A stretch of 64,000 nt of DNA from Aureispira sp964404215 (lineage in GTDB: Bacteria; Bacteroidota; Bacteroidia; Chitinophagales; Saprospiraceae): the NCBI GenBank assembly GCA_964404215.1, contig CAYOJF010000010.1, forward strand, positions 3,922 through 67,921, in the 5' to 3' direction. The translations under genes were made by a program, and so were the position numbers. The notes beneath the pieces are model-generated. The model saw only the letters and a program-made list of their open reading frames with translations. It was not told the origin of the DNA and ran no database searches. Positions 53,306 to 61,046 of this stretch are shown here, in pieces. Each line of letters begins with the position of its first letter. Within the stretch, counting starts at the first letter, position 1.

Positions 53306-53701
53306 ATGATCAATATCAATGGATGGATATGTATAAGAGAATCGTTCAACGAAGAAGGCGAAGATGAAAAAAAATTAGAGCTCATCATCCAAACTATTGA
53401 GTCAAAAATCAGAAAAGAACTAGACTGCATAAACGAATATTATGATTTAAGGACAGCTAATGGTGCTACTTATTTAAATATTACCGTTGCACATAATCGT
53501 CATGGAGAACATGTTATTGATTTTTTCAAATGGATTTCTTCTATCGCAATAGGCTCCTATGGGCTCTTGTATGTTCAAGATGATGAGGATTTCCAGAGAG
53601 GGAATGACAACCAATTTAAAGTTTGGAGAATGAGAAAAGGAAAAGTAGATGAATTAGACGATCCTTTTCTATCTCCAATTCATCCAAATATTGAAGAATG
53701 A
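53306..53701 (+). CDS. Orphan Imm7-like immunity protein
   Basis: 131 residues closely following the Imm7 family pattern: NGWICIRESF at the N-terminus, NITVAHNRHGEHVIDFFKWI in the middle, SYGLLYVQDDED, FKVWRMRKGKVDELDDPFLSP at the C-terminus and a final PNIEE. Such proteins neutralise the C-terminal domain of contact-delivered polymorphic toxins. No toxin gene precedes it (the neighbour is the NhaC antiporter, 45 bp away), so it looks like an orphan immunity gene protecting against neighbours' toxins or the remains of a lost pair. Confidence 0.8.
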   Translation: MININGWICIRESFNEEGEDEKKLELIIQTIESKIRKELDCINEYYDLRTANGATYLNITVAHNRHGEHVIDFFKWISSIAIGSYGLLYVQDDEDFQRGNDNQFKVWRMRKGKVDELDDPFLSPIHPNIEE

Positions 53702-53767
53702 CAGTATAGCATAAAACCCTATTTGGCTTTGTGATCCATTACTCAATTAATCCAAAAGAAAAATTTT

Positions 53768-56131
53768 ATGCATAACTATAATTTTAAAAATTTAAACGAT
53801 AAAGAATTTGAAGTATTAGTTGGTGATTTATTATCCGAAGAATTAGGCTATACTTTCCAAAGTTTTAAAAGTGGAAAAGATAAAGGTATTGATTTAAGAT
53901 ATTCAACAGATATAAACAACAAAATAGTAGTACAAGTAAAACACTACGCAAAGTCTAGTTTTGCACAATTAAAATTTCAACTCAAAAATAAAGAATTAGA
54001 AAAAGTAAAAAGATTAGCTCCTGAAAGATATATAATTGCTACATCTCTTGAACTAAACCCCTCTGAAGTAGATGAAATCAAAACTATACTATATCCTTTT
54101 ATAAAAAGTACCAATGATATTTACTGGAGCCAAAGAATAAATCATCTTATTTCTAAATTTGAGAAAATTGAAAAAAACCATTTCAAATTATGGCTTTCTA
54201 GCTCATCTGTATTGAATAATCTTCTCTATAATAGCCCTTACTTAAAATCATCATACTTAGAAGAAGAAATTAAAACTAAAAGTAGTCTATATGTAAGAAC
54301 GAACTTTCATTTGAGTGCGTACAAAATATTAACTTCTAAAAAAGTTCTTTTGATTGCTGGTGCTCCTGGTGTAGGAAAAACAACTCTTGCCCAAATGCTA
54401 GTCTTCGATTTCATTAAACAAGGGTACCAACATATAGTTATTGAAGATAAAATTAGTGAAGCTGAAAATCTTTTATCCCGTAATCAAGAAACAAAACAAA
54501 TAATATACTTTGACGACTTTCTTGGTTCAAACATCTACGAAATATTAAATCCAAGGAATAGCGAAAATACTCTCACAAGATTTATTAGTAGAATACAAAA
54601 CTTACCAAATAAATATCTAATACTTACAACGAGAACTACAATTCTAAACCAAGCTCTTTCTTCATATGAAAAAATAAGATATAAGAATCTCCATATCAAT
54701 TCAATAATCAAAATTCATATTAATGGCTATAGCCCCTTGCAAAAAGCAAAAATCCTTTACAATCATATTTACTTTGGAGATCTAGATAAAAAATACAAAC
54801 ACCAAATTTTTAAAAATAGAAACTATTTCAAAATAATACAACACAATAACTACAATCCGCGTTTGGTTGAATTTTTCACATCAAGCATTCATACCAACAA
54901 TATAAATGTGAGTGCTTATATAAACTATGTTATATATACATTAGACAATCCTAAAGAAATTTGGAAAAATTCGTTTGAACAACAACTTACAGATGATGCT
55001 AGATTTCTGCTATTTTCCCTCTTTTCTTTAAGAGGAGAATCTTCATTAAATAGGTTAGAAAAAGCTTACAATATGCGAATTAAAAATGAAATAAATAATT
55101 ACGGTTATACCCTTTCAAACAACTCATTTAATAAAGCCCTTAAAGATTTAGAAGGGTCTTATATAAAAGTAATTACTATTACTCAGAATAAAACATCAGT
55201 TTCTTTCATCAATCCATCTATATCAGATTTTCTCTTTAATTACATAAAAGAATCAAAATCTGAGAAAAAGAGATTATTCCAAGGAATAGTCTTTCTAGAA
55301 CAGATAACTAATATCTACCATCCTTCTCTTAAAAGCTACATTAACTTTAATGAAGGAGAAGAAATTGATTTTTATGTATTACTAATTCAGAAAAGTGAAG
55401 AAATATGTCAAAATTGCTTAGATAGTAGTTGTTCCGTCAAATTATTGAAAGTACTTCTTGTTTTTTTTCCTAAATATTATAAAAAAAAGGACTTTATAAA
55501 GTTGTTTAAAAATATCTCTCCTAAAGATATCAATTTAGAAAATTACACAGATTATATCTATATTTTAATGCGTGCAGATCTTTTGGCTGAAACAAAAGAA
55601 ATAGTATTGTCTAGTTGGAATCAATATATATATAACTTATACAAATACGCAATTAATAGAGAAGACTTTGATAGAATTCATTATTTATTTGAGGATTATG
55701 GAAAATGTTATCAAGGATTTATTGAAAATAAAAACAATTACAATTTTATTAAAGGAGAATTCATCAGGTTTCTCTCCAAGAGGATTGCAGAAACGGTTAA
55801 TAACAATAAATACGACTATGAATATACTGAAGAACATTCTCAAAATCAAGATAAGTTTCGTCGACTAATTCGTATTTCTTTAGCAGAAAATATTGAAGAC
55901 ATCATCTACAATGAATTAATGAAATATGAAAAAATGACATTCTTAGCTTATGGACCTTATGTCACAATTGATGAACTAGAAATAAATATTGATAATTTGT
56001 TAGTAGACTTAGAAGATTCTATGTTTGAATATATTACAGGCTCTAACAACCATAATAGTTATATACACTATTCTCCAGAAAGTGAAACATCTAATTCGGA
56101 TAGTTCATTAATAGATTATCTATTTAATTAA
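53768..56131 (+). CDS. Restriction-nuclease/STAND NTPase fusion, candidate defence protein
   Basis: 787 residues. Residues 1-120 are a PD-(D/E)xK nuclease of the Mrr type: KEFEVLVGDLL, GKDKGIDLRY with Asp42, and VVQVKHYA with Gln56 and Lys58. Residues about 180-450 are a STAND-type P-loop NTPase: Walker A GAPGVGKTT (198-206), Walker B IIYFDD (245-250), a sensor ILTTRTT, and winged-helix region after. From 450 to the end it is mostly helical, rich in Asn, Ile and Lys, probably repeats that recognise a trigger. The layout matches nSTAND3 proteins seen in anti-phage loci, in a compact form. More AT-rich than its neighbours, so likely acquired. Confidence 0.82.
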   Translation: MHNYNFKNLNDKEFEVLVGDLLSEELGYTFQSFKSGKDKGIDLRYSTDINNKIVVQVKHYAKSSFAQLKFQLKNKELEKVKRLAPERYIIATSLELNPSEVDEIKTILYPFIKSTNDIYWSQRINHLISKFEKIEKNHFKLWLSSSSVLNNLLYNSPYLKSSYLEEEIKTKSSLYVRTNFHLSAYKILTSKKVLLIAGAPGVGKTTLAQMLVFDFIKQGYQHIVIEDKISEAENLLSRNQETKQIIYFDDFLGSNIYEILNPRNSENTLTRFISRIQNLPNKYLILTTRTTILNQALSSYEKIRYKNLHINSIIKIHINGYSPLQKAKILYNHIYFGDLDKKYKHQIFKNRNYFKIIQHNNYNPRLVEFFTSSIHTNNINVSAYINYVIYTLDNPKEIWKNSFEQQLTDDARFLLFSLFSLRGESSLNRLEKAYNMRIKNEINNYGYTLSNNSFNKALKDLEGSYIKVITITQNKTSVSFINPSISDFLFNYIKESKSEKKRLFQGIVFLEQITNIYHPSLKSYINFNEGEEIDFYVLLIQKSEEICQNCLDSSCSVKLLKVLLVFFPKYYKKKDFIKLFKNISPKDINLENYTDYIYILMRADLLAETKEIVLSSWNQYIYNLYKYAINREDFDRIHYLFEDYGKCYQGFIENKNNYNFIKGEFIRFLSKRIAETVNNNKYDYEYTEEHSQNQDKFRRLIRISLAENIEDIIYNELMKYEKMTFLAYGPYVTIDELEINIDNLLVDLEDSMFEYITGSNNHNSYIHYSPESETSNSDSSLIDYLFN

Positions 56132-56223
56132 AATACATTCAAAACAACTCGACGCCCCCCCTTAACCTAACATAACTATTCATAATAGTTTATTATATAC
56201 ATACTATTCCACAAGTATATTAA

Positions 56224-56409
56224 AAATCTCTACTAACTCTTAGGCTTGACAATTGCCCAATTGAGTCTGAATATCATCGATGTGCCCCTGATGTCCTGAA
56301 AAAACAATTGAAAGCAGTAGAGTGGTATCGAGAAAATATTCTAAAAGACGTTGACAAAGAGCTTAATGAACTCCTACATAATGCGGTTAAAATCATCCCT
56401 GAAAATTAA
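56224..56409 (+). pseudogene. Headless remnant of a coding gene
   Basis: An open frame of 61 codons runs from just after a TAA (56221-56223) to a TAA at 56407-56409 with no ATG near its start. The sequence looks coding (CAPDVLKKQLKAVEWYREN, LNELLHNAVKIIPEN) and ends with a helix-forming charged tail, unlike random AT-rich DNA. It could be the 3' end of a gene whose front was deleted when the STAND gene was inserted. I do not recognise the family. It ends 3 bp before the MORN gene. Confidence 0.5.
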
Positions 56410-56412
56410 TAA

Positions 56413-57195
56413 ATGAAACACTTCCTACTTTTATCTTTCTTTTATCTCATTTTCCTATCTCACTTAAATGCACAGGAAGAAAAAAAGCACCACACAGAAA
56501 ATCGCTGGGAAGAAAGATGGTGGACCAAAATAAATGCTATTCCTGTCATCATTACTGTAAATAAAAATCAAGGAGATAGTACTTTTTTATTTAAACATCA
56601 AGGTCATTTTTACCATAAAAAAGTTTCAAAATCAGGTAGTCTGATAGAGGAAGGGCGTAAGGAAGGTCATCATGGTCATGTCTGCGGCAACGACCCTATA
56701 AAAAATGGTAATTGGATCACCTATTACCCAACAACTGGTATTATCAAATCTATAGGAAATTACCGCTGTGGAAAGAAAATCAATCAATGGCTCTATTTCC
56801 ATGAAAATGGAAATTTAAAAAAATCTGAAACGTATACCCTACCTTACCCTATCTGGACTAAAGGCAATACAAACTACTACCTAAATGGTTCTTATAAAGA
56901 ATACTATAAAAACGGGCAATTAAAAACATCAGGAAATTATAAAATAGTCGAAGCCAGTGTAAAATATGACGTTGAGTTTGATTCCATCACTTTTGAAGGG
57001 ATTAAAAAACAATGTTGTCAATGGGAAATAAGAAGTATAAAAACAGGCGAATGGAAATCTTTTGACAAAAGTGGTCAACTCGTCCATACAAAAAAAGAAA
57101 GTCCCAAATTTGAAATTCGGGACCTAGAAACTAGCCTTAAAACTTCTCAGCAAGTTCTCCAACAATTGAATAAAAAACATAAATTTAGACAATAG
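56413..57195 (+). CDS. Secreted MORN-repeat protein
   Basis: 260 residues with a signal peptide (LSFFYLIFLSHLNAQ). Tandem MORN-type units are seen: KNGNWITYYPTTGIIKSIGNY, QWLYFHENGNLKKSETY, GSYKEYYKNGQLKTSGNY and GEWKSFDKSGQL, each about 23 residues or longer. Family members include the YwqK group, often called antitoxins, but this one is exported, so that name should not be inferred. A charged helix ends the protein. It lies directly after the headless remnant and converges on the DUF4258 lipoprotein. Confidence 0.82.
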   Translation: MKHFLLLSFFYLIFLSHLNAQEEKKHHTENRWEERWWTKINAIPVIITVNKNQGDSTFLFKHQGHFYHKKVSKSGSLIEEGRKEGHHGHVCGNDPIKNGNWITYYPTTGIIKSIGNYRCGKKINQWLYFHENGNLKKSETYTLPYPIWTKGNTNYYLNGSYKEYYKNGQLKTSGNYKIVEASVKYDVEFDSITFEGIKKQCCQWEIRSIKTGEWKSFDKSGQLVHTKKESPKFEIRDLETSLKTSQQVLQQLNKKHKFRQ

Positions 57196-57201
57196 AGGTC
57201 A

Positions 57202-57690
57202 TTACTTACAACTACACTGATATTCATTTTCGAGGTCAATAACTGTAATAATGATTGGATCATCTTCACAGTCGCCTAGTATGATTCGCAGGCGTTGGTT
57301 GTCTCTGCCTGTTCTACCTTCATAAGCATAAGAAGGACATCTTCCATTGGATGGATTCGGCTTGCTTTTGCGTTGGTTGATTTGCTTTTTGTTGATGATT
57401 TCTTGTATTTCACCAGCATCTATCGTGCGGCAATCCATTCTACAGCGAGCGTGGTGCGTTACTTTGATTTGTTTTCCCTCGAAGGTCAAATCTTTTTCTG
57501 TAAAAGTCTTTGCGGGTTCTCCCTTGACTTCTTCCTCTTCTGCTACTGCCCCTGTTACATTTCTAGGTTGTGTTACATTTTGAGGGGCTGTTGTATTTTG
57601 TTGAGCAGTATTGGCTTGTTCATCACAACTGGTTGTCAGTAATAGCAGTAGGAATATAGGAGCAAATAAAAAAATAACAATCTTTTTCAT
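57202..57690 (-). CDS. Lipoprotein with DUF4258 domain
   Basis: 162 residues with a lipoprotein signal (LFAPIFLLLLLTTSCDEQ), a Thr/Asn/Gln-rich linker, and a DUF4258 domain from about 80: VTHHARCRMDCRTIDAGEI, GRCPSYAYEGR, QRLRIILGDC, ITVIDLENEYQCSC. Several cysteines are conserved in that family, which resembles RelE/BECR-fold small nucleases by fold but is not shown to be active. It is exported to the envelope. It is 2 bp downstream of the sterol-desaturase gene on the same strand and so is co-transcribed. Confidence 0.82.
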   Translation of the reverse strand: MKKIVIFLFAPIFLLLLLTTSCDEQANTAQQNTTAPQNVTQPRNVTGAVAEEEEVKGEPAKTFTEKDLTFEGKQIKVTHHARCRMDCRTIDAGEIQEIINKKQINQRKSKPNPSNGRCPSYAYEGRTGRDNQRLRIILGDCEDDPIIITVIDLENEYQCSCK

Positions 57691-57692
57691 GG

Positions 57693-58496
57693 TTAATGGT
57701 TTGTTCGTTGAGCGGTATTGCTAGGAGGCAATTTACTAGATTCTGTTGCTTTTTCAAAATCTGCCTCATAATCTGCTCTAAAAGTTCCCATAGCTCTATC
57801 CCAAAAATTAAAATACAAGCCATAATTTCCATCAAAATAATGATGGTGTTGATTGTGAGAAACACTGGTATTGATCCATTTCAAAATAGGATGCTTGTGA
57901 GCATTTCGAGGCATCAGCTCAAATCCTAAATGTCCATATACATTATATAAAATCTGAAATAAGAAAAAGAGAATAACAGCAGATGGTTTGGCAGGAATAA
58001 TCATTACAATCAAAACCAATATTCCTATTTCTAGCAGAGCTTCCAAAGGATGAAAGGAGTAAGCTGCCCAAGGACTTGGGTTAGTTGATTTGTGATGCAC
58101 TAAATGAATATAACGATAGAGTGTAGGATGGTGCATCGCTCGATGCGTCCAATAAAAATAAGTGTCGTGTACCAACAGCATCAAAAATAGACTCAAAAAA
58201 TAATATCCCCAACCGCCATTAGCTGCTATATCAGTATACAACTGTGTGTACGGTCGCAAAATCGTAAATACAGCGGTGGCAACCACTGCAAAAATACTCA
58301 TAGAGAGTAATGAAAAAAAGACTTCTCTCCTGTAGTCAGCACCTTTAGGGAAATCTGCCTGTATTTTTCGCTCACGCATAGGGCGTTTGAGCACCACATA
58401 AAAAAGAAGAAAAGCAATACTTGCTGTCAGAAAATAGCGAGTGTTAATCTGTAGAATTGCTTTGGGCAATATTTCAAAATATAAGTCCATATTCAT
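57693..58496 (-). CDS. Sterol desaturase/fatty acid hydroxylase family protein (copy A)
   Basis: 267 residues with three or four membrane helices and the family's histidine boxes: HDTYFYWTHRAMHH, HLVHH and HNQHHHYFDGNYG. These diiron membrane enzymes hydroxylate or desaturate lipids. The first ATG is at 58496, but the ATG at 58490 (MDLYFEILPK) aligns with the start of a second copy at 58738-58829, so the shorter form may be the true one. Divergent from an rtcB fragment at 58609 across about 110 bp of shared promoter DNA. Confidence 0.88.
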   Translation of the reverse strand: MNMDLYFEILPKAILQINTRYFLTASIAFLLFYVVLKRPMRERKIQADFPKGADYRREVFFSLLSMSIFAVVATAVFTILRPYTQLYTDIAANGGWGYYFLSLFLMLLVHDTYFYWTHRAMHHPTLYRYIHLVHHKSTNPSPWAAYSFHPLEALLEIGILVLIVMIIPAKPSAVILFFLFQILYNVYGHLGFELMPRNAHKHPILKWINTSVSHNQHHHYFDGNYGLYFNFWDRAMGTFRADYEADFEKATESSKLPPSNTAQRTNH

Positions 58497-58608
58497 AGCA
58501 TTTACAATAAAAATGGTTAATGTATATAGTGTAGGAACTTCCTAAACCTACTGGTGGTTTGGTAGAATAACAATTTAACAAAAAAGAAGCACTTCTGCGA
58601 TAAAGATT

Positions 58609-58727
58609 ATGGGAAAGAATAAAAAAGGGAAGCTCAAAGGAAAAGCTCTCGCTCAATTGGGTTACACCAATACCACTACACGCAGTTTGGCGATGCAGAT
58701 AGTTGGTAAAGTTTGCAAACATAATAC
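58609..58727 (+). CDS. 5' fragment of a second rtcB copy, cut by a gap
   Basis: The ATG and 39 codons (MGKNKKGKLKGKALAQLGYTN) match the start of the complete rtcB at 58949, with about 11 base differences, nearly all synonymous; the one amino-acid change is Ala to Ser. It is interrupted by the 10-N gap, so the remainder is not seen. The strong bias to silent changes argues for a real, old second copy rather than an assembly error. Confidence 0.7.
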
Positions 58728-58737
58728 NNNNNNNNNN
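58728..58737. other. Assembly gap (10 N)
   Basis: Ten N bases. Coding fragments of two different genes meet here, both facing in, so the true gap may be of the order of 2 kb. Confidence 0.9.
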
Positions 58738-58829
58738 TAAAAAAGAAGAAAAGCAATACTTGCTGTCAGAAAATAGCGAGTGTTAATCTGCATGATTGCT
58801 TTAGGTAGTATTGCAAAGTATAAATCCAT
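58738..58829 (-). CDS. 5' fragment of a second sterol-desaturase copy, cut by a gap
   Basis: The first 30 codons from the ATG at 58827-58829 (MDLYFAILPKAIMQINTRY) differ from copy A at 2 of 30 residues (Glu to Ala and Leu to Met). The frame enters the gap at 58737. It is divergent from the complete rtcB at 58949, just as copy A is divergent from the rtcB fragment. Confidence 0.7.
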
Positions 58830-58948
58830 AGTTTTCTTATTTTTCACTAAAATTTCCTAAACTAGTTATCACAGGAACTTCCTTACCGTTCTTGGAGTTG
58901 GGTAGGATAACAATTTAATAAAAAAGAAGTACTTCTGCGATAAAGGTT

Positions 58949-60352
58949 ATGGGAAAGAATAAAAAAGGAAAACTCAAAGGAAAATCACTTGCTCAGCTAG
59001 GCTATACCAATACCACTACACGCAGTTTGGCGATGCAGATAGTTGGTAAAGTTTGTAAACATAATACGCTGGAAGAAAAATTAGCTTTCCTAGCCGCTAT
59101 CATTCAGCAGCCAGAACAATACAAGACCCATAAAGACTTCGCCCCTATCGCCCATCAATTGCTTGATAGTAAACAAGAAGAAGAACAATACGAATTCAAA
59201 GATAAACCTTTTGAAATTTATGGGAGGTCGGGTATCCCTTCCAATGCCATTACCCAGATGGAAAATGCCATGCGTCTACCTATTGTAGCTGATGGTGCTC
59301 TGATGCCTGATGCTCATTATGGATATGGACTTCCGATTGGCGGTGTTTTGGCAACAGAAGAAGCGGTCATTCCTTATGGTGTTGGGATGGATATTGGTTG
59401 TAGAATGTCTTTGAGTATTTTTGAAGCGAAGGCAGATTTCATTGAAAACAATTCCTTGCTCCTAAAGAAAATATTGCAAGATAATGCTCGTTTTGGCAAA
59501 GCTATTTTTGAAGACAACAAAAGAGATGATATCTTATTTGATCGTCCCGAATTCAATAGTTTTGGATTGCTACGCCGCCTAAGAGATAAAGCTTATAGCC
59601 AAATTGGTTCTTCGGGTGGAGGTAATCACTTTGTAGAATTTGGAGCATTACAAATAAAAGAACCTACCAATGAATTTGGTTTAGCGGAAGGAAATTACCT
59701 TGCCCTATTGACCCACTCGGGCTCGAGGGGATTTGGGGCGACTATTGCCAATACCTATACGAAGATTGCTATGAAAAAACGTAATCTACCCAAACAAGTT
59801 GCTCATTTGGCTTGGCTAAATATGAATGAACAAGAAGGACAAGAGTATTGGCTAGCTATGAATTTGGCAGGGGACTATGCTTCTGCTTGTCATCATCATA
59901 TTCACAAAAGGATTACCAATGCTCTGGGTATGGAGGTTTGCTTCAATGTCGAAAACCATCATAATTTTGCTTGGAAAGATACCTTAGCGAATGGAAAAGA
60001 AGTCTATGTCCATCGAAAAGGGGCTACTCCTGCCCACAAAGGCGAATGGGGGATTATTCCTGGGTCAATGACTGCTCCAGCCTTCGTGGTACGCGGCTTA
60101 GGTAATCCATCCTCTCTTCACTCAGCAGCTCATGGAGCAGGTCGCCGTATGTCTCGCCAAGAAGCAAAACAATCCTTCAATAAACGAATGCTAAAAGATG
60201 AGCTCAAAAAACATCAAGTAGAACTTATTGGAGCTGGGCTTGATGAAGCCCCTTTTGCCTACAAAGATATTCATCAAGTCATGGCTGCTCAACAAGATTT
60301 GGTCGAAGTCATGGCTACATTCTACCCTAAAGTCGTTCGGATGGATAGCTAA
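58949..60352 (+). CDS. rtcB: RtcB-family RNA ligase
   Basis: 467 residues matching RtcB, which ligates RNA 3'-phosphate or 2',3'-cyclic phosphate to 5'-OH with GTP and Mn2+. Blocks seen: PDAHYGYGLPIGGVLAT, GVGMDIGCRM (metal-binding Asp and Cys), SSGGGNHFVEFG, THSGSRGFG, ENHHNFAW, VHRKGATPAHKGE and HSAAHGAGRRMSR with the guanylylated His. Small departures from the E. coli form (GSMTAP, SLHSAAHGAGR) fit a divergent subfamily. No archease gene nearby. It has a partial relative just upstream, and its promoter region is shared with the second desaturase copy. Confidence 0.92.
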   Translation: MGKNKKGKLKGKSLAQLGYTNTTTRSLAMQIVGKVCKHNTLEEKLAFLAAIIQQPEQYKTHKDFAPIAHQLLDSKQEEEQYEFKDKPFEIYGRSGIPSNAITQMENAMRLPIVADGALMPDAHYGYGLPIGGVLATEEAVIPYGVGMDIGCRMSLSIFEAKADFIENNSLLLKKILQDNARFGKAIFEDNKRDDILFDRPEFNSFGLLRRLRDKAYSQIGSSGGGNHFVEFGALQIKEPTNEFGLAEGNYLALLTHSGSRGFGATIANTYTKIAMKKRNLPKQVAHLAWLNMNEQEGQEYWLAMNLAGDYASACHHHIHKRITNALGMEVCFNVENHHNFAWKDTLANGKEVYVHRKGATPAHKGEWGIIPGSMTAPAFVVRGLGNPSSLHSAAHGAGRRMSRQEAKQSFNKRMLKDELKKHQVELIGAGLDEAPFAYKDIHQVMAAQQDLVEVMATFYPKVVRMDS

Positions 60353-60361
60353 TACGGAATG

Positions 60362-60395
60362 AAAAATGGAACTACTTTCTTGTAGTTCCATTTTT
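60362..60395. terminator. Terminator after rtcB
   Basis: A perfect 14-bp stem, AAAAATGGAACTAC (60362-60375) with GTAGTTCCATTTTT (60382-60395). The A and T tracts on both sides allow either direction, so it may also stop transcription of the convergent lipoprotein. Confidence 0.9.
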
Positions 60396-60447
60396 AAACT
60401 TAGTTACTAAACTCTGATCAACTCAAACACCTATTCTGTACTCCTAC

Positions 60448-60861
60448 TTACTTAGGTTCTAAGATATGGACATAATAATCTCCTAGGCTATCTGTAAAAG
60501 TCATGTGGATTTTAGTAGCAGAATTTTCAACAATATCTGCATTAGAAACATCTGTAAAAAACTGAGAGCCAGAAGTAAAATCGACATCAAATTTAGTCCC
60601 ATTGGAATAAATTTTATAATTAAAACCTGCACTGTAAGTACCCAAAATAGTAGGTACACTATAGGTACCACTACAAGTACCTGTAGAAGGGTCTGAACAG
60701 TTATTGAACTCCCATTCATCTCCTGCTATCATTTCATTATTTCCATTTTTTGTTCTGAAGGTTGTCTCCCATGTTCCACTAGGTGCTGGTGTCGTGATAG
60801 GTGCTTGTTCGCAAGCTGTAAAAAACAAGATCATGACTACTGTGAATAAAGAAAATTTCAT
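60448..60861 (-). CDS. Small lipoprotein, lipocalin-like
   Basis: 137 residues with a lipoprotein signal ending TACEQ (Cys17) and a beta-rich mature part: SGTWETTFRTKNG, DEWEFNNCSDPSTGTCSGTYS, AGFNYKIYSNGTKFDVDF. The GTW start and repeated strands resemble the lipocalin-like lipoproteins common in Bacteroidota. Two Cys in NNCSDPSTGTC may form a disulphide. Function unknown. Confidence 0.78.
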   Translation of the reverse strand: MKFSLFTVVMILFFTACEQAPITTPAPSGTWETTFRTKNGNNEMIAGDEWEFNNCSDPSTGTCSGTYSVPTILGTYSAGFNYKIYSNGTKFDVDFTSGSQFFTDVSNADIVENSATKIHMTFTDSLGDYYVHILEPK

Positions 60862-60909
60862 AATTGTTATAGTTTTATAAAGTTAAATAGAAATTTAAAT
60901 TCCTTCTTA

Positions 60910-60923
60910 GAGCAGGTCTAAGA
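60910..60923. repeat. Solo type A-like end
   Basis: GAGCAGGTCTAAG preceded by TTA resembles the outer end of the type A elements, with one changed base in GAGCATG. No facing end is seen within 250 bp. It lies in the gap upstream of the lipoprotein start. Confidence 0.3.
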
Positions 60924-60980
60924 AATCAATTTAATTCTACATCAAACGTATAAAAACTATAATTTATTATTAAATACATG

Positions 60981-61010
60981 AAAAGGGAACTGCCACTAAT
61001 GACAATTCCC
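60981..61010 (-). terminator. Terminator after the LRR/T9SS surface protein
   Basis: On the minus strand GGGAATTG pairs with CAGTTCCC (one G-T pair) around a 10-nt loop and is followed by TTTT. It is 37 bp past the stop codon. Confidence 0.6.
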
Positions 61011-61046
61011 CAGATTTGGAATTAAAATCCTATGTGTAGTGATTAG

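Noticed and set aside
57202..57690. DUF4258 lipoprotein as a toxin of a toxin-antitoxin pair with the MORN gene
   Set aside because: Both proteins carry export signals and the genes are convergent, so a classical toxin-antitoxin operon does not fit.
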